NCBI GenBank assembly: GCA_964388085.1
Contig: CAYLZW010000107.1
Coordinates: 1 to 17,249, forward strand
Source of the DNA: CAYLZW01 sp964388085
GTDB taxonomy: Bacteria > Myxococcota > UBA727 > CAYLZW01
Direction of reading: 5' to 3'
DNA length: 17,249 bases
Position 1 is the first letter of the stretch; each line of letters starts with the position of its first letter. The position numbers and the translations under genes are program-made. Below the pieces are notes generated by a model, which worked only from the letters and a program-made list of their open reading frames with translations, was not told the origin of the DNA and made no database searches. Positions 8,171-14,282 of the stretch are shown piece after piece.

Positions 8171-9408
8171 GGCGTGCTCCGCGCGACAGGGTCCTTGCTC
8201 GCGCGCGCGGCGGCGTGCGCGATGCCGAGCGCGCGGGTCGCTTCGCCGGGATCGTCGGCGCTGGCCACGGCCGACACGACGGCGCCGAGTCGCGCGCCGG
8301 CGCGAGCGACGTCCGCCATGCGGGCCGGCGTGGTGATGCCGCCGATGGCGCAGACCGGGAGGGGCGAGGCCAAAGACAGCTCCGCGAGCGCGGCGAGGCC
8401 GGTGACGTCGGCGTGGCCCTGCTTCGTCGGCGAGGCGAACACGGGGCCGAAGGCGACGTAGTCGAGCGCGTCGCCGGCGAGGGCGGCGCGCGCCTGCTCG
8501 AGCGTGTGACTCGAGGCGCCGAGCAACGCGTTCACGGGCAAGAGGCGACGAACGAGGCCGGCGGGCAGGTCGTCCTGCCCCACGTGCACGCCGTCGGCGC
8601 CGGCGAGCATGGCGACGTCCGCGCGATCGTTGACGATGAGCGGGACGCGCGCGGCGCGGCAGCTCGGCAGCGCGCCCTCCACGAGCTGAAGCAGGCGCCT
8701 GTCGCTGATGTTCTTGCCGCGCACCTGCAAGAGCGCGGCGCCGCCCACGGCGGCAGCGTCGACGAGCGCCAGCACGTGATCGTCTCGAGAGGCCGGGCCC
8801 ACGTCGATGACCACGTACACGCCGCAGGGCACGCCCGCCTCCTCGTCGTCGCCGAGGCCGCACAAGCGCGCGCACACGGCGATGGCGTCATGGAGCGCGC
8901 CGCAGAGGCCGGCCGCGAGCGCGGCGTCTCGCGCGTGGCGGGCGAGCGGCACGAGCGAGGCACGCGTCTCCTCGAGGTAGCGACGCTGGCGAGCCGGATC
9001 TCTCGTGAGCGGCAGCTGCGACAGGTTGTGCAGCCGGTCGGCGATCTTCACCAGCCGGGTGATGTCGTCCGCCTCGGCGTCGAGCGACGCGAAGTGCCGC
9101 CGGGCGTGCGCGGCCTTGTCTTCCGCGGCGTGGCGGGGAGTCTTCGAGAGCCACGCGACCCTGCGCGCGATGTCGGCGCCGAAGCGCTGCTCGAGGTCGC
9201 TGCGCGTGAAGGGGGAGTCCTCGATGACGTCGTGCAGCAGCGCCACCGCGCGCACGCCGTCGTCGATGGCGAAGCCGACCGCGCCGGCGAGATGCTCGAC
9301 GAAGCGGCGCACCGCGCGCGGGTGCTCGATGTACGGCGCCCCATGCAGGCGCGTCTGCCCCTCGTGCGCGGCGCTGGCGAGCGCGGATACGGCGTTCAGG
9401 TCGACCAC
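8167..9408 (-). CDS. thiE: SpoT/MESH1-type HD hydrolase fused to thiamine-phosphate synthase (ThiE)
   Basis: The product is 413 residues from GTG 9408. Residues 1-185 form a RelA/SpoT-family HD domain with all expected ligands: AHEGQ (14-18), PYIEHP with His29, LLHDVIED with His59-Asp60 and Glu63-Asp64, and KIADRLHN with Asp124. There is no synthetase, TGS or ACT region, so it resembles a small alarmone hydrolase, a family that removes the 3'-pyrophosphate of (p)ppGpp. Residues about 195-400 are ThiE, which joins HMP-PP and THZ-P into thiamine phosphate: LLQVRGKN (227-233), IVNDRAD (258-264), GVHVGQDD (273-280), GASSHT (297-302), FGPVF..PTK (320-329), AIGGIT (354-359). GTG 9408 is chosen because AGGAG lies six bases upstream and a TATAGT box lies before it. 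ATG 9465 would give 432 residues but starts upstream of that box. The stop overlaps the amidotransferase ATG. Confidence 0.88.
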   Translation of the reverse strand: MVDLNAVSALASAAHEGQTRLHGAPYIEHPRAVRRFVEHLAGAVGFAIDDGVRAVALLHDVIEDSPFTRSDLEQRFGADIARRVAWLSKTPRHAAEDKAAHARRHFASLDAEADDITRLVKIADRLHNLSQLPLTRDPARQRRYLEETRASLVPLARHARDAALAAGLCGALHDAIAVCARLCGLGDDEEAGVPCGVYVVIDVGPASRDDHVLALVDAAAVGGAALLQVRGKNISDRRLLQLVEGALPSCRAARVPLIVNDRADVAMLAGADGVHVGQDDLPAGLVRRLLPVNALLGASSHTLEQARAALAGDALDYVAFGPVFASPTKQGHADVTGLAALAELSLASPLPVCAIGGITTPARMADVARAGARLGAVVSAVASADDPGEATRALGIAHAAARASKDPVARSTP

Positions 9409-9414
9409 CCGGTG

Positions 9415-9419
9415 CTCCT
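9415..9419 (-). promoter_or_regulatory. Shine-Dalgarno AGGAG that decides the GTG 9408 start
   Basis: On the minus strand AGGAG is followed by six bases and then GTG. The alternative ATG at 9465 has no comparable site. This favours the shorter HD-ThiE protein. Confidence 0.6.
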
Positions 9420-9447
9420 GCGCGCCTTTCGGGAGGCGTGTCACCTG

Positions 9448-9455
9448 ACTATACC
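9448..9455. promoter_or_regulatory. Overlapping divergent -10 boxes (TATAGT minus, TATACC plus)
   Basis: The 72 bases between GTG 9408 (minus) and ATG 9481 (plus) contain one AT-rich spot in very GC-rich DNA. Read on the minus strand 9453-9448 is TATAGT, one mismatch from TATAAT. It would give a leader of about 30 bases before the HD-ThiE GTG. Read on the plus strand 9450-9455 is TATACC, which could serve the tetrahaem gene. I see no good -35 hexamer on either strand, so an activator or a non-housekeeping sigma factor may be needed. The call is tentative. Confidence 0.4.
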
Positions 9456-9480
9456 CTCGGTCCATCCCCTCGAAGCCGCC

Positions 9481-11331
9481 ATGACAAAGACACCGCCCCT
9501 CGCTCCTCTCCTCGGCGTCAGCCTGATCGCGCTGCTTCTGCTCGTCGGCGCCGCCTGTCCGCGCAAGGACGACACACGCGCGAAGGCGGCCGCGCAGACG
9601 ACGCAGGCCGCGGCGTCGCCCGAGGCCGTATCCGTGACCCAGGCGCCGGCGGCGCCCGTGGCCGACGCGCCGCCGGCAGCGAGCGCGCCGCCGCGACCTC
9701 CCTTCGAGAAGCAGCCCGAGGGCGCGCGTGTGGCGCTGCTCTACACGGCGAGCGTCGAGGGATACGTCGCGCCCTGCGGCTGTACGGCCGATCCCCTCGG
9801 GGGCGTCGCGCGCCTGGCCGCGACGGTCTCGGCCGCGCGCGAGGCATACGGCGAGCGCGTGGTCTTCGTCGACGGCGGCGACCTGCTGTTCGAGAAGCCC
9901 GACGACAACCTGGCGGCCGACGCCTGCCAGGCAGAGGCGCGTGTCGAGCTGCTGCTCGGCACCTACGCGAAGCAGGGCCTGGCGGCGACCGTGCTCGGGC
10001 CGCTCGACGACGTGCGGGGCGCGGCGTGGCGTGATCAGCGCATGAAGGCGCACGGCATCCTGACGGTCGGCGTCGGGGACGCGGGGCGAAAGCTGAGCTC
10101 CGGCGCCGCGCACAAACCCGGCGTCGTCGTCGACGCGGGCGGCGTGAAGGTCGGCGTCACCGGCTTTCGGGTCGACGCGCCGAAGGCGGTGCAGGCCGCG
10201 CACGACGCGCTCGCGAAAGAGGTCGCGCGCCTGTACGCCGAGGGCGCGGTCAGCGTCGTCGCCCTCGCGCAAGCGCCGCGCGCGCTCGTGCCCGGCATCG
10301 CGCGTGACATCCCCGGGCTCGACGTCGTCGTCCAGGGTCGGGATCCGGGAGAGCTGCCGCGCGCGCCGGAGAAGCTCGGGGAGGGCACCTACTGGGTGGC
10401 CGCCGCCGCGCAAGCGCAGCACGTCGGCATCGTGGAGCTCGTGCTCGAGGGCCGGCAGGGCAAGGCGCCGCTCGCGCTCGACGATCGGGTCGGCGCCGCG
10501 GCGCGACGCGCGAAGCTGCTGGACGAGCGCATCGAGCAGTACCAGCGGCAGGTGGACGACATGGAGCCCGGCCAGCGGCGGGACTTCGTCGCCGGCCGCC
10601 TCGCAGGGGCCGAGGCCGAGCGCGCGAGCCTCGCGTCGGGCGCGCTCCCGGGCGCGGCGCCGGCGGGGCCGCGCTTGAAGCCGACGGCGCTGCCGCTCGC
10701 GCGCGGGTATCCGGAGGAGCCGGCCGCCAAAGCGGCGCTCGACCGCTACGAGGACAGCATCCCGGCGCTGGTGTCGACGTGCGAGGCGAACATCGAGTGC
10801 CCGGCGGCGCCGCCCGGGAGCGCGACCTACGTCGGCGTCGAGGCCTGCTTCCAGTGTCATCGCTCGCAGGTTCAGTTCTGGCAGCAGCAGGTGGTCGAGG
10901 CGCCCGGTAAGGACGAGCAGGGGAACGCCATCGTGCGCAAGCTCTCGCACGCGACCGCCTGGGACACGCTCGTGCACGAGGGCAAGGCCGCCGACCGGAG
11001 CTGCGTCGGCTGCCACAGCATCGGCTTCAACGAGCCGGGCGGGTACTGCAAGACCTCCGAGGTGGACTTCCGCCAGAACGTCCAATGCGAGGCCTGCCAC
11101 GGGCCGGCGTCGCTACACGTCGAGAGCGCGGGCGATCCGAGCCTGCTCGTGCGCCGGGACGTCGACGAGAGCGTGTGCCGCCGCTGCCATCAGGTGCCGC
11201 ACATCCCGACGAGCGAGAGCTTCGTGTTCGACGACAAGCTGCGGCACATCCTCGGCGACGGGCACGGCAAGGCGCGGCTCGACGAGATCATTCGTGGCGC
11301 CGGTTCCCGCGGCGCGACGGGCAAGGAGTGA
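9481..11331 (+). CDS. Secreted tetrahaem cytochrome c with degenerate UshA-like metallophosphatase domain
   Basis: The product is 616 residues. The N-terminal hydrophobic stretch 10-25 ending in VGAAC (Cys26) looks like a lipoprotein signal, though Gly at -3 is not ideal. Residues 27-80 are an Ala/Pro linker. Residues 82-335 follow the 5'-nucleotidase/UshA metallophosphatase pattern: ALLYTASVEGYVAPCGC, LGGVARLAATV, VVFVDGGDLLF, VKVGVTGFR. However, the Asp-x-His site is TASVE, the Asn-His-Glu site is GPLDD and the GHTH site is QGRDPG, so catalysis is unlikely. Cys99-Gly-Cys101 stands near the first metal site. Residues 337-385 are helical. Residues 456-570 carry four CxxCH haem sites: CFQCH 456, CVGCH 508, CEACH 536 and CRRCH 566. 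It should be an envelope electron carrier that needs the Ccm/Ccs maturation system; its partner is unknown. moeA follows after seven bases. Confidence 0.85.
   Translation: MTKTPPLAPLLGVSLIALLLLVGAACPRKDDTRAKAAAQTTQAAASPEAVSVTQAPAAPVADAPPAASAPPRPPFEKQPEGARVALLYTASVEGYVAPCGCTADPLGGVARLAATVSAAREAYGERVVFVDGGDLLFEKPDDNLAADACQAEARVELLLGTYAKQGLAATVLGPLDDVRGAAWRDQRMKAHGILTVGVGDAGRKLSSGAAHKPGVVVDAGGVKVGVTGFRVDAPKAVQAAHDALAKEVARLYAEGAVSVVALAQAPRALVPGIARDIPGLDVVVQGRDPGELPRAPEKLGEGTYWVAAAAQAQHVGIVELVLEGRQGKAPLALDDRVGAAARRAKLLDERIEQYQRQVDDMEPGQRRDFVAGRLAGAEAERASLASGALPGAAPAGPRLKPTALPLARGYPEEPAAKAALDRYEDSIPALVSTCEANIECPAAPPGSATYVGVEACFQCHRSQVQFWQQQVVEAPGKDEQGNAIVRKLSHATAWDTLVHEGKAADRSCVGCHSIGFNEPGGYCKTSEVDFRQNVQCEACHGPASLHVESAGDPSLLVRRDVDESVCRRCHQVPHIPTSESFVFDDKLRHILGDGHGKARLDEIIRGAGSRGATGKE
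11323..11328 (+). promoter_or_regulatory. Shine-Dalgarno AAGGAG for moeA inside the upstream gene
   Basis: AAGGAG lies ten bases before ATG 11339 and directly precedes the TGA stop (11329-11331) of the tetrahaem gene. It supports ATG 11339 over the in-frame ATG at 11294 and suggests that the two genes share a transcript. Confidence 0.6.
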
Positions 11332-11338
11332 CGACGTC

Positions 11339-12586
11339 ATGCTGAGCATCGACGAGGCGCGCGAGACCATCCTGAGCGTCGTGCAGGCGACAGGCCGCGA
11401 GACGCTCTCCGTCGCGGACGCCGCCGGCCGCGTGCTCGCCGAGACGCTGCTGGCCAAGCGCAACCTGCCGCCCTGCGACAACTCGGCGATGGACGGCTAT
11501 GGCCTGCGCGCGCAAGACGCCGCGGGCGCCAGCGACGAGCGCCCGGTCGCGCTCGAGCTCGTCGGTGCACAGCTCGCGGGCGGGGCGGACGTCGGAGCGG
11601 TGCCCGCCGGCAAGGCCGTACGCATCATGACGGGCGCCACCATCCCGGCCGGGATCGACGCCGTCGTCATGCGGGAGAACACCGACGAGTCGCGCGTGAA
11701 CGACGACGCGACCGGCAGCGTCGCGGTCCGCAGCGCGCCGAGGGCCGGCGAGAACATCCGCCGAAGGGGCGAGGACACGGCGGCGGGTGAGGTCGTGGGG
11801 GCTCTTGGCGACGTCATCACGCCCGGCCGCCTGAACCTGCTCGCGTCCGCCGGCCACGCGCTCGTCGCGGTGCATCGCCGACCGCGCGTGGGCATCCTCT
11901 CGAGCGGCGACGAGCTGCGCGAGCTCGGTGAGCCCCTGGCCGAGACCGACATCGTCAACTCGAACGCGCACGCGATCGCGGCGGCGGTGCGCGAGGCCGG
12001 CGGTGTCCCGGAGCTGCTCGGCATCGCCCGCGACTCGCTCCCTGACCACCGCGACAAGATCGACGCGGCCCGCAGCGCCGACGTGCTCATCACCATCGGC
12101 GGCGTCTCCGTCGGGACCCATGACTTCGTGCGCCCGGCCCTCGAGGCGCTCGGCGTCACGCTCGACCTCTGGAAGGTCGCCATGCGGCCGGGCAAGCCGC
12201 TGGCGTTTGGTCGTCGAGACCACCAGCTCGTGTTCGGTCTGCCGGGCAACCCGGTCTCGAGTCAGGTGAGCTTCGAGCTGTTCGTGCGCCCCGCGCTCCT
12301 GCGCCTGCAGGGCCGCCCCGACGTCGTCAAACGAGCGCTGAAGGCGAGGGTCGTGTCCGCCGGAATGAGGAAGAAGCCGGGCTTCACCGTCTTCGCGCGC
12401 GCGCGCGTGTCCCTCGGCGACGATGCGCAGCTGGTGCTCGAGCTCGACGGCAAGCAAGGCTCCGGGCAGGTCTCCGGCCTCGCGCGCGCGAACGCGCTGT
12501 GCGTGCTGCCCGCCGAGGGCGAGGGCGTGGCGACGGGAGAGCTCGCCAGCGTGCTCTTGCTCGATGACAGCTACCTGCTCGCGTGA
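11339..12586 (+). CDS. moeA: Molybdopterin molybdotransferase MoeA
   Basis: The product is 415 residues; E. coli MoeA is about 411. MoeA inserts molybdate into adenylylated molybdopterin, the last common step of molybdenum cofactor synthesis, in the cytoplasm. Visible family motifs are LPPCDNSAMDGYGL (43-56), VRIMTGATIPAGIDAVVM (94-111), GILSSGDEL (185-193), DIVNSNA (204-210), ITIGGVSVGTHDF (251-263), KVAMRPGKPLAFG (279-291) and GLPGNPVSSQVSFELFVRPAL (300-320). The MogA-like MPT-binding domain and C-terminal beta domain are both complete. No other moa, mob or mog gene and no molybdenum transporter is visible here. ATG 11339 is chosen for its Shine-Dalgarno. The spacing to the tetrahaem gene implies an operon, which may mean the cytochrome works with a molybdoenzyme; that is inference. 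Confidence 0.96.
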   Translation: MLSIDEARETILSVVQATGRETLSVADAAGRVLAETLLAKRNLPPCDNSAMDGYGLRAQDAAGASDERPVALELVGAQLAGGADVGAVPAGKAVRIMTGATIPAGIDAVVMRENTDESRVNDDATGSVAVRSAPRAGENIRRRGEDTAAGEVVGALGDVITPGRLNLLASAGHALVAVHRRPRVGILSSGDELRELGEPLAETDIVNSNAHAIAAAVREAGGVPELLGIARDSLPDHRDKIDAARSADVLITIGGVSVGTHDFVRPALEALGVTLDLWKVAMRPGKPLAFGRRDHQLVFGLPGNPVSSQVSFELFVRPALLRLQGRPDVVKRALKARVVSAGMRKKPGFTVFARARVSLGDDAQLVLELDGKQGSGQVSGLARANALCVLPAEGEGVATGELASVLLLDDSYLLA

Positions 12587-12803
12587 GCGGCGCCCAAGGG
12601 CGGAGCTCGCTGAGCCTCTGGTTGCCGGCCGCGACGCGCTTGGTGAACCGGCGATCCGAGCTTTGGGCTCGGTCAACGCGCGTAGGGCGCCGATCCTAGG
12701 ACGCTGTGCGCGCAGCGCGTCCTCGTGAGGGCCGGGGGCGACTGCTACGGTCTCGTCCGTCGGCGCGCACACGCTCGCCTCACAATGCCATTTGGAGTGC
12801 GCA
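12587..12803. other. Intergenic region after moeA with two hairpins
   Basis: This is 217 bases without a gene. CCGAGC (12656-12661) pairs with GCTCGG (12667-12672) over a 5-base loop. A second arm pair, AGGACGCTG at 12698-12706 and CAGCGCGTCCT at 12713-12723, pairs over nine positions with a two-base bulge. Neither is followed by a T-tract, so terminator function for moeA is only possible. No convincing promoter box is visible before the next gene. Its ribosome-binding site is TTGGAG at 12792-12797. Confidence 0.35.
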
Positions 12804-14006
12804 ATGCGTCGTCATTGGCTCACGGCACTGTCGTCCGCGCTGTTCTTTCTCGCCTGTGGGCCGGTGGCGCCCGAGCACGATCCGTTCGCGGACGCCGGCC
12901 TGGCCGCCGACGAGCACGGTGGCGAAGACGCGGGCGGCGGCGAGCTCGCCGTCCACGAAGACGCGGGCGTTCAGCCGCTCGACGCCGGCGACGAGGAGCT
13001 GGAGCCCCCGGACGCCGGCGACGAGGAGCTGGAGCCCCCGGACGCCGGCGTAGACGAGCCCGCGCTGCCCGACGCTGGCGTCGAGATCCCGGCGCCGACG
13101 GACGCGGGCCTGTCGGAACCAGCGCCGCCGGATGCCGGCCCGTCCACGCCCGAGCCGCCGATCACCGAGCCGCCGATCACCGAGCCGCCGATCACCGAGC
13201 CGCCGCCGGGCCCGGTGCCCGCGCACACCGCCGAGATGACCTACGCGACCGCCAATATCGGTCGCGATTACAATACGCAGGCGCAGGTGCAGGCGGTGTT
13301 CAATCACCTGGGTGACGTCGTCGGGCCGAAGGCCGGGCCGAAGTACATCGGCTGGCAGGAGATCGGCGAGGGCGATCCGTGCGGCGGCACCTGCGAGATC
13401 AACGCGCTCTCCAATCGCTTCAAGACGGGTTGGGGCTGGACCACTCGTCACCCGAGAGGCCGAAAGCCGAACGGGGCGCTCGAGCGCGTGAAGGTGCCGG
13501 TGACGTCGAAGGGCGCGGGCAACAGCGCCGTGCGCGCGACCTACGCCTCGGCCGGCTGGGCGGGGGTCAGCCCCACGCGCTTTGTGACGGTCGTTCACTA
13601 CGCGGCGCGCAACGTCTCCGTCATCAACACGCACTTCATCGCCGGCGCCTGGTCGTGCAAATCGCACGTGGCGAACCGCCGCGATTATTGGCGTGACGCG
13701 TGGCGCGTGCTGAAGGCCGAGGTCGCGGAGGAGGTCTCCCGGGGCCGAAACGTCGTCGTCACCGGTGATCTCAACCGCCCGCGCGGCGCCAACAACTGCA
13801 ACCCCGCGTGGGAGCCCACGTCGCTGCACGGTCGCGCGAAGGTCATCGGCGGCGCCGGCATCGACTACATCTTCGCGGTCCCCGCGGTGGGTAACCGCTT
13901 CGTCGTCTCCACACGCGCTGACGGGACCAAGAAGAAGGGCACCGTCGTGCTCGGCATCGACGGGCATAAAGCGCACTGGGTGAGCGGCCGCTTCCGCCCG
14001 CAGTGA
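12804..14006 (+). CDS. Lipoprotein-type endonuclease/exonuclease/phosphatase (EEP) family protein with DAG-repeat linker
   Basis: The product is 400 residues. GGAG six bases upstream supports ATG 12804 over the in-frame TTG at 12792. Residues 1-18 are a short lipoprotein-like signal ending FFLAC, with Cys18. Residues 24-138 are an acidic, Pro-rich linker: DAG appears at 30, 42 and 53, then exactly every ten residues from 60 to 110, followed by three ITEPP units (120-134). Residues about 145-400 follow the EEP (DNase I-like/synaptojanin) order: TANIGRDYN with Asn151, GWQEIGEG with Glu186, VINTHF with His277, VVVTGDLNRP with Asp322 and Asn324, GIDYIFAV with Asp354, and HKAHW with His388/His391. 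The catalytic set looks complete. Four cysteines (193, 197, 285, 332) may form disulfides. It is probably an envelope-tethered or secreted metal-dependent nuclease or phosphodiesterase; DNA, RNA or phospholipid remain possible substrates. Confidence 0.85.
   Translation: MRRHWLTALSSALFFLACGPVAPEHDPFADAGLAADEHGGEDAGGGELAVHEDAGVQPLDAGDEELEPPDAGDEELEPPDAGVDEPALPDAGVEIPAPTDAGLSEPAPPDAGPSTPEPPITEPPITEPPITEPPPGPVPAHTAEMTYATANIGRDYNTQAQVQAVFNHLGDVVGPKAGPKYIGWQEIGEGDPCGGTCEINALSNRFKTGWGWTTRHPRGRKPNGALERVKVPVTSKGAGNSAVRATYASAGWAGVSPTRFVTVVHYAARNVSVINTHFIAGAWSCKSHVANRRDYWRDAWRVLKAEVAEEVSRGRNVVVTGDLNRPRGANNCNPAWEPTSLHGRAKVIGGAGIDYIFAVPAVGNRFVVSTRADGTKKKGTVVLGIDGHKAHWVSGRFRPQ
12978..13157 (+). repeat. 30-bp tandem repeat (six units) encoding a decapeptide DAG linker
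   Basis: Six consecutive 30-base units encode decapeptides of the type xDAGxxxxxx, with Asp-Ala-Gly at residues 60, 70, 80, 90, 100 and 110 of the EEP-type lipoprotein. The first two complete units (GDEELEPPDA twice) are identical in DNA and the later ones have diverged. The array sits in the linker between lipid anchor and catalytic domain. Confidence 0.85.
13158..13206 (+). repeat. 15-bp tandem repeat (three units) encoding ITEPP
   Basis: Directly after the decapeptide array the DNA repeats a 15-base unit three times (core ccgatcaccgagccg), giving PPITEPPITEPPITEPP. The units are identical in DNA, so they are recent or homogenised and could vary in number between strains. Confidence 0.85.
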
Positions 14007-14282
14007 GGGCGGTGTGAGGCGGGCCCTGCACACGACACCGGCGCCCGGCGCCGCCCTTGACGGCCGCGCGTCCGACCTGTCCACGAGGGCGCTTCCGGCA
14101 GGCCTGATGCGCGCTCCCCGGAGTCACCCGGCTTGCCGACGGGCACCCGGGCGCGAGGTCGAGGCCGCACGAAAAACTGAGGGCAGGGGGCGATGCGGTT
14201 ACTGTAAGTGGTTGATTTCTGGAGCCATTCTCCGTGGCATGGACGTTGATGTAGGACGTCGCATCTCGCTCGGGAGGTCCTC
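14007..14282. other. Intergenic region upstream of the beta-propeller lipoprotein gene
   Basis: This is 276 bases without a gene. The stretch from about 14190 to 14260 is clearly less GC-rich than its surroundings and is the likely promoter zone. It contains a direct repeat of GGACGT (about 14241 and 14254, period 13) that could be an operator half-site pair. It also contains a small GGAG/CTCC inverted repeat near 14220-14232. I could not fix a -35/-10 pair. The Shine-Dalgarno GGGAGG at 14272-14277 is strong and sets the next start at 14283. Confidence 0.4.

Noticed and set aside
7478..9440. Long plus-strand frames opposite the amidotransferase and HD-ThiE genes
   Set aside because: Shadow frames; conserved motifs and the ATGA overlap lie on the minus strand.
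9480..11100. Upstream extension of the HD-ThiE frame on the minus strand
   Set aside because: The frame stays open by GC bias, but the extension is opposite the tetrahaem cytochrome gene, is Arg-rich low complexity, and a good Shine-Dalgarno and -10 box mark GTG 9408.
11294..11296. ATG at 11294 as moeA start
   Set aside because: It lies inside the cytochrome gene, has no Shine-Dalgarno, and adds 15 residues absent from the family; ATG 11339 matches the normal MoeA N-terminus.
12656..12723. tRNA-like or small RNA fold between moeA and the EEP gene
   Set aside because: Only two simple hairpins are present; no cloverleaf, anticodon or CCA end could be drawn.
13158..13206. CRISPR-like repeat
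   Set aside because: The units are 15-30 bp, directly tandem without spacers and in frame within a coding sequence.
14036..14055. GGCGCC inverted repeats as terminator of the EEP gene
   Set aside because: They are self-complementary hexamers common at this GC content, with no usable loop and no T-tract.
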